NCBI GenBank assembly: GCA_030840645.1
Contig: JAVEEC010000042.1
Location: forward strand, 62,001 to 126,000
DNA: 64,000 nt
Direction: 5' to 3'
Source: Frankiaceae bacterium
GTDB taxonomy: Bacteria > Actinomycetota > Actinomycetes > BP-191
Shown: positions 36,339-44,955 of the stretch, in pieces
Layout: every line of letters starts with the position of its first letter
How positions within the stretch are numbered: the stretch's first letter is position 1
Made by a program: the position numbers and the translations under genes
The notes under the pieces: model-generated
Database searches by the model: none
What the model was told of the DNA's origin: nothing
What the model saw: only the letters and a program-made list of their open reading frames with translations

Positions 36339-37301
36339 ATGAGCGACATGCCTGGGTGGACCCCGCCGACCGAGCCGGGCGCGCAGCCCGGGTACGGTCC
36401 GCCACCACCCGGCTACGGCTCCGGCCCGCCGCCCGGGTACGGCCCCCCTCCGGGGTACGGCTGGGGCATGGGCGCCGCGCCGAAGCCGGGCGTCATCCCG
36501 CTGCGCCCGCTGGGCCTCGGCGAGATCCTCGACGGCGGGTTCAGCCTGCTCCGCGAGTACCCCAAGGTCACCCTCGGCCTGTCCGCGATCGTGGTGACGT
36601 CGACCAACCTGCTGTCGTTCGCGGTCAACGCGAGCGACCGGCTGAACGGCGGCGGCGCGAACCTGTTCGGCGGCGGCGGCTTCACCTGGGGGACCGTCGC
36701 CGCGTGGGCAATCGGCGCGACCGGGCTGATGATCCTCGGCGGCATGATCACCGCCGTCGCCGGGGAGGCGGTCCTCGGCCGCCCGGCCACCCTCGGCGCG
36801 ACGTGGGCGAGGGTGCGGCCGCTGTTCTGGCGGCTGCTCGTCGCGGGCAGCATCGCGGGCATCGTGCCGTACCTCGCGAGCTGCCTGTTCCTGATCCCCG
36901 GCGTCTTCCTGTGGGGGGCGTGGGCACTGACGACGCCCGCGCTCGTCCTCGAACGCCTTGGCGTCTCCGAGTCGTTGCGGCGCTCGTGGCGGCTCGCGGT
37001 ACCTGACTGGTGGCGGGTCTGGGGCATCCGCGCGCTGTCGACGCTGATCGCGTTCGCCGTGCAGGCGGTCATCGTCGTCCCGGCGTACCTCATCGCGAGC
37101 GCCTGGGCCGGCTGGAACCTCGAACGCGTCTCCGTCGACATCGTGCCGCTGGTGATCATCACGGTCGGCGGCATCGTCGCCGGGACGATCACCGCGCCGT
37201 TCACGTCGGGGGTCCTCGCGCTGCTCTACATCGACCGGCGGATGCGCGTGGAGGGGCTCGACGTGACGTTGACGCAGGCCGCCGCCGCGGGTACGGGCTG
37301 A
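36339..37301 (+). CDS. Pro/Gly/Tyr-rich N-terminal polytopic membrane protein (Rv3689-like)
   Basis: 320 residues. The first ~50 are a PGYGPPP-type low-complexity cytoplasmic tail; a membrane domain with about six helices follows (first near 85-100, last near 275-305), resembling the glycerophosphoryl diester phosphodiesterase membrane-domain/DUF7847 group. The start could be TTG at 36330 or ATG at 36339 or 36348; GAGGG lies nearest the first. It begins the cluster with DUF4129, DUF4350, MoxR and DUF58, in the same order as Rv3689-Rv3693 of M. tuberculosis. The function is unknown. Confidence 0.8.
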   Translation: MSDMPGWTPPTEPGAQPGYGPPPPGYGSGPPPGYGPPPGYGWGMGAAPKPGVIPLRPLGLGEILDGGFSLLREYPKVTLGLSAIVVTSTNLLSFAVNASDRLNGGGANLFGGGGFTWGTVAAWAIGATGLMILGGMITAVAGEAVLGRPATLGATWARVRPLFWRLLVAGSIAGIVPYLASCLFLIPGVFLWGAWALTTPALVLERLGVSESLRRSWRLAVPDWWRVWGIRALSTLIAFAVQAVIVVPAYLIASAWAGWNLERVSVDIVPLVIITVGGIVAGTITAPFTSGVLALLYIDRRMRVEGLDVTLTQAAAAGTG

Positions 37302-37303
37302 CC

Positions 37304-37948
37304 GTGCGACTGCTGTACCTGCTGGCGCAGGACCCGGGCGGCATCACGCGCTCCGGCGCGCGCGACGAGGCGCGCCGCGAACTGCGGAAGGCGGTCTACC
37401 ACCGGGGCGGCGAGTCGCTCGCGGCCCGCGTGATGAACTGGGTGTTCGACCGGCTCGGCCGCGTCGTCGACAAGCTGATCAGCGTCCTGCCCGGCGGGCT
37501 GCCGTCGCTCGTGGTCATCGTCGTTCTCGTCGTCCTGCTGGTCGTCGCCGTCCGGCTCGGTCTCGGGCCGTTACGGCTGCGCGACGCGCTCACCGACCGG
37601 CGCCGCGACGCGCGGTCGCGCACCGCCGCCGAGTACCGCGCGGAGGCCGAGTCGCTGGCCGCGCGGGGCGAGTACAAGGAGGCGGTGCGCGCGCGGTTCC
37701 GCGCGATCATCCGCGAGCTGGAGGAACGCGGCGTGCTCGACCCGCGCGCCGGCCGGACCGCCGGGGAGATCGCGCGCGAGGGCGGCGCGGCCGTGCCGTC
37801 CGTCGCGCACCACCTCGCCGACGCCGCGGCGGCGTTCGACAGCGCGTGGTACAGCCGCAGGCGGCCGGGGCCCGCGGAGTACGAGCGGGTGCGCGTCGCC
37901 GACGACGCGATCCGCACCGCCCGCCTGGTCACGGTGACACCGCAGTGA
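37304..37948 (+). CDS. DUF4129-domain membrane protein
   Basis: 214 residues with one central membrane helix (about 66-87, VVIVVLVVLLVVAVRLGLG). The cytosolic C-terminal DUF4129 segment runs EYRAEAESLAARGEYKEAVRARFRAIIRELEERG and then AGEIAREGG. The GTG start at 37304 is two bases after the previous stop. DUF4129 proteins are regularly encoded with MoxR ATPases and DUF58 proteins and are thought to act together at the membrane. The molecular role is not established. Confidence 0.85.
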   Translation: MRLLYLLAQDPGGITRSGARDEARRELRKAVYHRGGESLAARVMNWVFDRLGRVVDKLISVLPGGLPSLVVIVVLVVLLVVAVRLGLGPLRLRDALTDRRRDARSRTAAEYRAEAESLAARGEYKEAVRARFRAIIRELEERGVLDPRAGRTAGEIAREGGAAVPSVAHHLADAAAAFDSAWYSRRRPGPAEYERVRVADDAIRTARLVTVTPQ

Positions 37949-39123
37949 GCCTCCTCGACACCGGCCCGCTCGACGTCGACGCGGTTCCCGCGACGTCCGC
38001 GCGCGCCACGACGACGCCGCGCGCGGCGTGGCGCAAGGCCCGCCTCCCGGTGCTGCTCGGGGCGTTCGTCGTCGGGGCGGCGGTGCTGCAGACCGTTCTC
38101 ACCGGTCACGTCGGTGCGAACCGGCTCGACCCCGACGCCGCCGCGCCCGAGGGAGCGCGGGCGCTGGCCACGCTGCTGCGCGCGCACGGGGTCGACGTCC
38201 GCAAGGTCGACGTGCCGAGCGGCGCGGACGACACGACGGTGTTCATCCCCGACCCGTTCCTCGTCAACGCGAGCCGCCCGGAGACGCTCTCCGCCGTCGC
38301 CGTCGCGAGCGAGGTCGTCGTCGCCGAGGCGGAGGACGCGCACCTCACCGCGCTCGGCGTCGACGCGAAGGCGACCGGCGTCATCCCGGAGCGCAGCGTC
38401 GACCCGGGCTGCACGCACCCGGACGCCGTTGCGGCGGGGTCGGTGTACCTCGGCGGCCTCACCTACTCGGCGGGTCAGGACGCGGTCGCGTGCTACGCCC
38501 TCGGCGGCGAGCCGGCGTTCCTCGAGCTGCGCTCGCCGGGCCGGCGCGTGACGCTGCTCGGGTCGGCGGCGTTCATGACGAACGACCGCCTCGGCGACGA
38601 CGGCAACGCCGCTCTCGCGCTGCGCCTCCTGGCCCGGCACCGCACCGTTGAGTGGGTCTACCCGAGCAGCCTCCTGCCGGCTTCTCCCGAGGAGGAGCAG
38701 AGCCTCACCGACCTGCTGCCGCGGCGGCTGGTCCTCGCGGTCGACGAGCTGCTGGTCGCCGTCCTGCTGCTCGCGCTGTGGCGCGGGCGGCGGCTCGGTC
38801 CTGTCGTCACCGAGCCGCTGCCGGTCGTCGTCCGCGCGGCCGAGACGATCGAGGGCCGGGCCAGGCTCTACGAGTCCGCCGGCGCCCGCGACCAGGCCGC
38901 CAACGCCCTGCGCGCGGGGCTGCGCGACCGGCTGGTCCGCGTCCTCGGGCTCGCGCCGGACGCGGGGCGCGAGACGCTCGTCGCCGCGGTGACGAGCCGT
39001 ACGGTCAAGGACGGCCCCACCGTCGACGCTCTCCTGTACGGTCCCCCACCGGCCGACGACGCGGCGCTGGTGCGCCTCGCCGACGGCCTCGACTCTCTCG
39101 ACTCCGAGGTGCGTGCCCAGTGA
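37945..39123 (+). CDS. DUF4350-domain membrane protein
   Basis: 392 residues: a membrane helix near 35-53 (LPVLLGAFVVGAAVLQTVL), an external DUF4350 domain with a GATase-like fold (PEGARALATLLRAHGVDVRKV ... LLGSAAFMTNDRLGDDGNAALALRLL), and a second helix near 270-285. Two Cys in the external domain (PGCTHP, VACYAL) may pair. The GTG at 37945 overlaps the DUF4129 stop, and its own stop overlaps moxR (GTGA). It is the counterpart of Rv3691. Confidence 0.85.
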   Translation: MSLLDTGPLDVDAVPATSARATTTPRAAWRKARLPVLLGAFVVGAAVLQTVLTGHVGANRLDPDAAAPEGARALATLLRAHGVDVRKVDVPSGADDTTVFIPDPFLVNASRPETLSAVAVASEVVVAEAEDAHLTALGVDAKATGVIPERSVDPGCTHPDAVAAGSVYLGGLTYSAGQDAVACYALGGEPAFLELRSPGRRVTLLGSAAFMTNDRLGDDGNAALALRLLARHRTVEWVYPSSLLPASPEEEQSLTDLLPRRLVLAVDELLVAVLLLALWRGRRLGPVVTEPLPVVVRAAETIEGRARLYESAGARDQAANALRAGLRDRLVRVLGLAPDAGRETLVAAVTSRTVKDGPTVDALLYGPPPADDAALVRLADGLDSLDSEVRAQ

Positions 39124-40121
39124 CCGAGACCCCCTCCGCCCCGCGCCGCAGGACGGCCGCCCGCCGCGCGCCGGCCAACCCGCGACAGGCGCTCGTCGAC
39201 CTGCGCGCCGAGGTCGCCAAGGCCGTCGTCGGCCAGGACGCCGCCGTCACCGGCCTGGTCATCGCGCTGCTCTGCCGCGGCCACGTCCTGCTCGAAGGCG
39301 TGCCCGGCGTCGCCAAGACGCTGCTCGTCCGCGCGCTGGCGGCGGCGCTGGACGTCGAGACGAAGCGGGTGCAGTTCACGCCGGACCTGATGCCGGGCGA
39401 CGTCACGGGCTCGCTGGTGTACGACGCCAGGACGGCGGAGTTCTCGTTCCGCGAAGGTCCCGTCTTCACCAACCTGCTGCTCGCCGACGAGATCAACCGC
39501 ACGCCCCCCAAGACGCAGGCGTCGCTGCTCGAAGCGATGGAGGAGCGGCAGGTCACCGTGGACGGCGTGCCGCGGCCGCTGCCGGAGCCGTTCGTCGTCG
39601 CCGCGACGCAGAACCCGGTCGAGTACGAGGGCACGTACCCGCTGCCGGAGGCGCAGCTCGACCGGTTCCTGCTGAAGCTCACGATGCCGCTGCCGAGCCG
39701 CGACGACGAGGTCGTCGTCCTGCAGCGCCACGATCGGGGGTTCAACCCGCGCGACCTCGCGGCGGCCGGCGTCACTGCCGTCGCGAGCACGGCCGACCTC
39801 GCGGCCGGGCGGGCGGCCGTCGCGGCCGTCACCGTCGAGCCCGCGGTGATCGGCTACGTCGTCGACGTCGCCCGCGCGACCCGGCAGTCGCCGTCGCTGT
39901 CACTCGGCGTCTCGCCCCGCGGCGCGACCGGCCTGATGAACGCCGCCAAGGCCTGGGCCTGGCTGTCGGGCCGCGACTTCGTCACCCCGGACGACGTGAA
40001 GGCGCTCGCCCGGCCCGCGCTGCGGCACCGCGTCGCCGTCCGCCCCGAGGCGGAACTGGAGGGCGTCACCGCCGACGGCGTCCTCGACACCGTTCTCGGC
40101 TCCGTCCCGGTCCCCCGCTGA
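39120..40121 (+). CDS. MoxR-family AAA+ ATPase
   Basis: 333-residue chaperone-like ATPase. Walker A GVPGVAKT is at 60-67, Walker B is LLLADEINRTPPKTQ, sensor 1 is AATQNPVEYEGTYPLPEAQLDRF, and sensor 2 is SPRGATGLMNAAKAWA. MoxR proteins help mature or activate VWA/DUF58 partners, and one (DUF58) is encoded four bases downstream. The GTG at 39120 overlaps the DUF4350 stop. It corresponds to moxR2 (Rv3692) by neighbourhood. Confidence 0.94.
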   Translation: MTETPSAPRRRTAARRAPANPRQALVDLRAEVAKAVVGQDAAVTGLVIALLCRGHVLLEGVPGVAKTLLVRALAAALDVETKRVQFTPDLMPGDVTGSLVYDARTAEFSFREGPVFTNLLLADEINRTPPKTQASLLEAMEERQVTVDGVPRPLPEPFVVAATQNPVEYEGTYPLPEAQLDRFLLKLTMPLPSRDDEVVVLQRHDRGFNPRDLAAAGVTAVASTADLAAGRAAVAAVTVEPAVIGYVVDVARATRQSPSLSLGVSPRGATGLMNAAKAWAWLSGRDFVTPDDVKALARPALRHRVAVRPEAELEGVTADGVLDTVLGSVPVPR

Positions 40122-40125
40122 CCTC

Positions 40126-41424
40126 ATGGCACTGACCGGGCGGCTCGCCGTCCTCGCCGCCGTCGTGGCCGGGTCGTTCCTGGCCGTGCCCGGCGTCGAC
40201 CGCCGCGCGTTCTGGCTGGCCAACGCCGCCCTCCTCGCGCTCGCCGCGCTCGACCTCGCGCTCGCGGCGAGCGTCCGGCGGCTGGCGCTCGCCCGCTCCG
40301 GCGCGACGTCGGTCCGGCTCGGCGAGGCGGCCGTCGTCCTGCTCACCGTCGCCAACGGCTCAGGCCGCACCGCGCGGCTGTCGATCCGCGACGCCTGGCC
40401 GCCGTCCGCGGGCGCGACGCCGCGCGTCCACCGCGTCCGCGTCCCCGGCGGCGAACGCCGCCGCCTCACGACGGAGCTGCTCCCCACCCGCCGCGGCGAC
40501 CGGCGGCCGGAACGCGTCACCGTGCGTTCGGCCGGCCCGCTCGGCCTCGCCGCGCGGCAGGGCCGCCACGTCGCGCCGTGGCAGGTGCGGGTGCTGCCGC
40601 CGTTCACGTCGCGGAAGTTCCTCCCCGAACGCCTCAACCGGCTGCGCCAGCTCGACGGCGCGGTGCTGGTCCGCGGCCGCGGGCAGGGCACGGAGTTCGA
40701 CTCGCTGCGCGAGTACGTCGGCGGCGACGACGTACGCTCCATCGACTGGCGCGCAACGGCTCGGCGGGACACCGTCGTCGTCCGCACCTGGCGGCCCGAG
40801 CGCGACCGCCGCGTCGTCATCGTCCTCGACACCGGGCGTACGTCCGCGGGCCGCGTCGGCGACACGCCGCGCCTCGACCACGCGCTCGACGCCGCGCTGC
40901 TGCTGGCCGCGCTCGCGTCGCGCGCCGGGGACCAGGTCGAGCTGCTCGCGTACGACCGGGTCCAGCGCGCCCGCGTCTCCGGCGGCTCGCGCGCCGACGT
41001 CCTTCCGCGGCTGGTCAACGCGATGGCGACGCTCGAGCCGGTCCTGCTCGAAGCCGACCACCAGGGCATCGTCGCCGCGGTGCTGCGCCGCGTCCGGCGG
41101 CGGGCGCTGGTCGTGCTGTTCACCGAGCTGAACACCGCCGTCGTCGAGGAGGGCCTGCTGCCCAACCTCGGCCCGCTCACGTCGCGGCACACCGTCGTCG
41201 TCGCGTCGGTCGCGGACCCGCGCGTCGGCGAGCTGCTGCACGGCCGCGGCTCGGCCCGCGCGGTCTACGGAGCCGCCGCCGCCGAGCGCGCGACCGCGGA
41301 ACGCCGCCGCCTCGTCGCGCTGCTGCGCCGCCGCGGCGTCGAGGTGGTCGACGCGGCGCCGGAGTCGTTCGCGCCGTCCGTCGCCGACGCGTACCTCGCG
41401 TTGAAGGCCGAGGGCCGGCTCTAG
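40126..41424 (+). CDS. DUF58-domain (VWA-like) membrane protein
   Basis: 432 residues: two N-terminal hydrophobic helices (about 7-25 and 30-48), a beta-sandwich, then the DUF58 core GTEFDSLREYVGGDDVRSIDWRATARR and a VWA-like fold (VVIVLDTGRTSAG). It is a likely client of the adjacent MoxR ATPase. The stop codon TAG (41422-41424) is formed by the first bases of a palindromic repeat element, so the original C-terminus may have been altered by it. SpoIIM and RDD genes, its usual next neighbours, are found 10 kb away. Confidence 0.9.
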   Translation: MALTGRLAVLAAVVAGSFLAVPGVDRRAFWLANAALLALAALDLALAASVRRLALARSGATSVRLGEAAVVLLTVANGSGRTARLSIRDAWPPSAGATPRVHRVRVPGGERRRLTTELLPTRRGDRRPERVTVRSAGPLGLAARQGRHVAPWQVRVLPPFTSRKFLPERLNRLRQLDGAVLVRGRGQGTEFDSLREYVGGDDVRSIDWRATARRDTVVVRTWRPERDRRVVIVLDTGRTSAGRVGDTPRLDHALDAALLLAALASRAGDQVELLAYDRVQRARVSGGSRADVLPRLVNAMATLEPVLLEADHQGIVAAVLRRVRRRALVVLFTELNTAVVEEGLLPNLGPLTSRHTVVVASVADPRVGELLHGRGSARAVYGAAAAERATAERRRLVALLRRRGVEVVDAAPESFAPSVADAYLALKAEGRL

Positions 41425-41585
41425 GGCGTGTCTCCCAATCCGCTGACCTGCTGCGCGACGCCCAGCACGGCGCCTCGCGGCGTTGTCGTCGGCGCCGAGA
41501 GCGCTGCTCTCGACCCCTCCTCCGCCTGGCGATGCACCGCCCTGGACGCCGCTCGCGACGATCGCGGATTGAGAGACGCGCCCTA
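41422..41585. repeat. Palindromic repeat element, copy 1 (164 bp)
   Basis: It begins TAGGGCGTGTCTCCCAATCC and ends with the near-perfect reverse complement (GCGGATTGAGAGACGCGCCCTA); 18 of 20 terminal bases pair. Inside are a 7-base-arm palindrome (CGAGAGC-GCT-GCTCTCG) and GGCGCC repeats. Both ends form the stop codons of the convergent flanking genes (TAG for DUF58, TAG for the lipase). A second, shorter copy in opposite orientation is at 63185-63305. There is no coding capacity. It looks like a MITE- or REP-like non-autonomous element that may also act as a two-way terminator. Confidence 0.8.
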
Positions 41586-42506
41586 ACGCTTGACGCCGCG
41601 CTCCGCGGTCTCCAGGAACGTCCGGTACGCCGTCACGATCGCCGGGTCGAGGCGCAGGTCGTTGTGGTACGTGTACGGGTACTGCTTGTTCGTAGCGCCC
41701 TTCAACGCCGGCGACTGTGCGTACGTAGGACCGGTGTAGCCGGGGTCGCCCGCGCCGGTGCCGTCGTAGACCGTCATCCACTTCGCCGGCTTGTACGTCT
41801 CGTCGTTGCCTCCCGGGCCGTTCAACGCAGCCAGCCACGCCGACCCGGCGGAGATCTCGTTGCACGACGCGAGCTGACCCTCGGACCCGGGCGGGCAGAA
41901 CGTCGTGCCGTGGTTCGCCCCCGCGATGCCCACGAACGCGACCAGGTCCTTCCGCAGCTCGGGGTGCACCTTCAGCACCTTGCGCGCGACCGTGACGCCG
42001 AGCGAGTGGCCGACGATGGAGAACTTCGCCGACCCGGTGTAGGTGCGCACCGCCTTGATGAACGCGTACAGGTCGGGCACGTTCACGTCGTCGGACGTGA
42101 CGCGCGTCGTGCCGTCCCAGCCCATCGCCGTGTGCTCGGAGTCGCGCTCCGGGTTCGCGGTGTGCAGCGCGGTGCCGTTGTTGCCGCCGAGGCCGTTGTA
42201 CGACACCGCCCAGAGCTCCTGCGCGGTCCACCCGGCCTTCGTGAACTGGTCGCGGACGGGGTACCAGTCGGCGGCGTCGACGTTGTTGCCGTGAACCAGG
42301 ATGACGGGGACGTGCTTGCGCGCGGCGCGTGGCCTGACCCCGCCGAAGCCGCCGAGCCGGAACTTCCACTCCGCGTCGTTCAGGACCGGGAAGCCGGTAC
42401 CGAAGCGGACCTTCGCCGGGCCCTGCGGCTTGCCGCGCACCTCCGCCCGCGCGGGCGGCGCGACGGCGGCGAGCGCGACGAGCGCCACCGCCACGAGCCG
42501 CCTCAC
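41583..42506 (-). CDS. Secreted alpha/beta-hydrolase (lipase-like)
   Basis: 307 residues with a signal peptide (MRRLVAVALVALAAVAPPARA, cleaved after 21). The fold begins with HVPVILVHGNNVDAADW; the nucleophile elbow is GHSLG (S168), followed by ANHGT and a C-terminal His near YHNDLRLD. It resembles secreted lipase/polyester-hydrolase proteins and has two Cys pairs' worth of residues (FCPPG, SCNEI). The GTG start at 42506 overlaps the stop of the hydrolase gene (GTGA). Its TAG stop comes from the repeat element. It may release acids for the transporter operon it belongs to. Confidence 0.82.
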   Translation of the reverse strand: MRRLVAVALVALAAVAPPARAEVRGKPQGPAKVRFGTGFPVLNDAEWKFRLGGFGGVRPRAARKHVPVILVHGNNVDAADWYPVRDQFTKAGWTAQELWAVSYNGLGGNNGTALHTANPERDSEHTAMGWDGTTRVTSDDVNVPDLYAFIKAVRTYTGSAKFSIVGHSLGVTVARKVLKVHPELRKDLVAFVGIAGANHGTTFCPPGSEGQLASCNEISAGSAWLAALNGPGGNDETYKPAKWMTVYDGTGAGDPGYTGPTYAQSPALKGATNKQYPYTYHNDLRLDPAIVTAYRTFLETAERGVKR

Positions 42507-43402
42507 GGCAGCACCTTGCGTACGGCGTCCGCGAGGACCGCCGCACCCACGGGCGCGAAGTTGACCGAGTAGTGGTTGGTGCCGGGGACCGTCTCGACGG
42601 TGAGCTGCGGCAGCGCCGTCGCGAACTCCTCCACGGCCGCCTCCGTCATCATCGGCTCCATCGTCTGCGGCGAGATCGCGAAGCCGTGGGCCGCGCGGAC
42701 GAGATGTACCGGGCAGGTCACGAGACCGAGGTCGGCCTTCACGTACGGGCTCCCCGCGGGGACGAAGTAGTCGACCGAGTCGGCCTCCGCCGCCACGTCC
42801 GAGCAGGCCGACCGGACGCCGCCCTCGACGTCGACGAGCCCCGCGTCCAGCAGCGCGTCCACGTCAGGACCCCACCAGCCGTCGAACGCCGGCAGCGACT
42901 TGTAGAGACCGAGGACGACGTCCCGCGACGGCACCGTCATCCGCAGCCGGTCCAGCCAGCCGGGACCCATGATGTTCGCGACCGCGGTCGACGGATCGAG
43001 GCCGGCGGGCAGGTCCTGGAAGTAGCCGCCGTCGCCGAGCACCAGCGCGCGGACCGACGACGGGTCGTGCGCGGCAAGCTGCAGCCCGACCCACGCGCCC
43101 ATCGACTGCCCGAGGACGACCACGTCGCTGACACCGAGGTGTTCGAGAACGGCGCGCGCGTCCTCCGCGTTGCGCCGGTGGCCGTAGCTCGACCGGTCCC
43201 CCGGCTTGTCCGACAGGCCGCGCCCGCGCGCGTCGAAGCAGACGAAGTCCGCGTCGCCGTCGAGCGCGCGGATGACCGGGAGGAACGCTTTGCGGTTGCC
43301 GGTGATCCCGTGCAGCCCGAGGACGACGGGCGCGCCGGGACGGCCTGGCCAGCGTTCGCCGACCAGGCGTACGCCGTCGTCGGTGAGGACGTCGAAAGTC
43401 AC
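42503..43402 (-). CDS. Alpha/beta-fold hydrolase
   Basis: 299-residue cytoplasmic hydrolase. Oxyanion region LGLHGITGNRKAF, nucleophile elbow GQSMG (S100), and catalytic His in GTNHYSVNF at the end. It is of the type found in degradation of esters or ring-cleavage products. The GTG start at 43402 overlaps the acyl-CoA ligase stop, and the gene is coupled at both ends, so it is part of the ligase-transporter operon. The substrate is unknown. Confidence 0.87.
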   Translation of the reverse strand: MTFDVLTDDGVRLVGERWPGRPGAPVVLGLHGITGNRKAFLPVIRALDGDADFVCFDARGRGLSDKPGDRSSYGHRRNAEDARAVLEHLGVSDVVVLGQSMGAWVGLQLAAHDPSSVRALVLGDGGYFQDLPAGLDPSTAVANIMGPGWLDRLRMTVPSRDVVLGLYKSLPAFDGWWGPDVDALLDAGLVDVEGGVRSACSDVAAEADSVDYFVPAGSPYVKADLGLVTCPVHLVRAAHGFAISPQTMEPMMTEAAVEEFATALPQLTVETVPGTNHYSVNFAPVGAAVLADAVRKVLP

Positions 43403-44955
43403 GGCAGCTCCTTGTCGGCCAGCTGGGCGCGGATCGCCTTCTTGTCGAACTTGCCGACGCTGGTCTTCGGGATCTCGTCCACGACGATCACGTCGTCGGG
43501 CAGCCACCACTTCGCGACCCGCCCGGCCAGGTGCGCGTGCAGCTCGGCCAGCGTCGGCGCGACGCCGTTGACCGGCGCGACGACCGCGACAGGCCGCTCG
43601 TCCCACTTCGCCGAACGCACGCCGACGACCGCCGCCTCGCGGACCAGCGGGTGCGACATGATCGCGGCTTCGAGGTCGAGCGAGGAGATCCACTCGCCAC
43701 CGGACTTCACCAGGTCCTTCGACCGGTCCACGATCTTGAAGTACCCGTCCGGCTCCATGAACGCCATGTCGCCGGTCCGCAGCCACCCGTCGTGGAACCG
43801 GTCGCCGAGCCCGGGGTCGTCGTAGTAGCCGGTCGCGACCCACGGCCCGCGGCACTCCAGCTCGCCGACGGACGCGCCGTCCCACGGCAGCTCCGTACCG
43901 TCGTCGCCGACGATCCGGGCTTCGAGCCCCGCGAAGATGGTGCCGGTCTTGAGCCGTACCGCGCGCTGCTCCTCGACTGAGAGCGAACGGTGGGCGCGGC
44001 GCGGTCGCGACGTGCACGCGACGGGCGCGGTCTCGGTCATGCCCCAGATCTGCAGGATGGGCACGCCGAGCGCGTCCCACGCCTCCATCAACGGCCCGGG
44101 TGTCGCCGCGCCGCCGATGCCGAGCGTCCGCAGCGACGAGTAGTCGAAGGAACCGTTCTCCGCCAACGGAAGCAGCCCGGTCCAGATCGTCGGCACGCCC
44201 GCCGCGAACGTCACCCGCTCGCGTTCGATGATCCGCGCGAGGTTCTCCGGCGACGTGTCGGCACCGGCGAACACCAGCTCCGCCCCGGTGAACGGCGCGA
44301 TGTACGGCAGCCCCCACCCGCACGCGTGGAACAGCGGCACGACCGGCAGGACGCGGTCGCGTTCGGAGATCGCGAGGTGGTCGACCATGCACGCCGCCAT
44401 CGCGTGCAGGTACGTCGCCCGGTGGCTGAACACCACGCCCTTCGGCATCCCCGTCGTCCCCGACGTGTAGCAGATGCCGCAAGGGTCCTCCTCGTCCAGG
44501 TCAGGCAGGTCGGCGCACGGCGACGCGGCGTCCACGCGGGCCGCGAGGTCGTCCATGCCGAGCACGTGCTTCAGCCCCGTCAGGTCGACGGACGCGAGCC
44601 GGTCCAGCAGGTCGTCGTCCGCGACGAGAACGGTGTCGCCCGCGTGCCCGACGACGTACGCGATCTGGTCGTCGTGCAGGCGGATGTTCACCATGTGCAG
44701 CACCGCCCCCGCGAGCGGGACGGCGTAGTAGAGCTCGACGTGCCGCGCGCTGTTGTTCGCGAACGACGCCACGCGGTCGCCTGGCCGTACGCCGAGGTCG
44801 TGCAGCACCGTGACGAGCCGCAGGACGCGGTCGGCCAGGTCGCCGTACGTCGTCCGCCCGCGCGCGTCCACGACCTCGCCGTCGCGGTACACCGTCCGCA
44901 TCCGGTCGAAGATCGTCCGTACGGTCAGCGGCTGGCCGCCGATCAGCCCCCTCAC
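43399..44955 (-). CDS. Fatty acid-type acyl-CoA ligase (AMP-binding)
   Basis: 518-residue ANL-superfamily enzyme that activates a carboxylic acid with ATP and CoA. The AMP-binding motif YTSGTTGMPKG is at 163-173, with GMTETAPV, the hinge GWLRTGDMAFMEPDGYF, and the C-terminal catalytic Lys in PKTSVGKFDKKAIR. It resembles medium/long-chain acyl-CoA ligases. The GTG at 44955 overlaps the PucR gene. Placement in an operon with a Liv-type importer suggests the imported compound is an acid activated on entry. Confidence 0.92.
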   Translation of the reverse strand: MRGLIGGQPLTVRTIFDRMRTVYRDGEVVDARGRTTYGDLADRVLRLVTVLHDLGVRPGDRVASFANNSARHVELYYAVPLAGAVLHMVNIRLHDDQIAYVVGHAGDTVLVADDDLLDRLASVDLTGLKHVLGMDDLAARVDAASPCADLPDLDEEDPCGICYTSGTTGMPKGVVFSHRATYLHAMAACMVDHLAISERDRVLPVVPLFHACGWGLPYIAPFTGAELVFAGADTSPENLARIIERERVTFAAGVPTIWTGLLPLAENGSFDYSSLRTLGIGGAATPGPLMEAWDALGVPILQIWGMTETAPVACTSRPRRAHRSLSVEEQRAVRLKTGTIFAGLEARIVGDDGTELPWDGASVGELECRGPWVATGYYDDPGLGDRFHDGWLRTGDMAFMEPDGYFKIVDRSKDLVKSGGEWISSLDLEAAIMSHPLVREAAVVGVRSAKWDERPVAVVAPVNGVAPTLAELHAHLAGRVAKWWLPDDVIVVDEIPKTSVGKFDKKAIRAQLADKELP

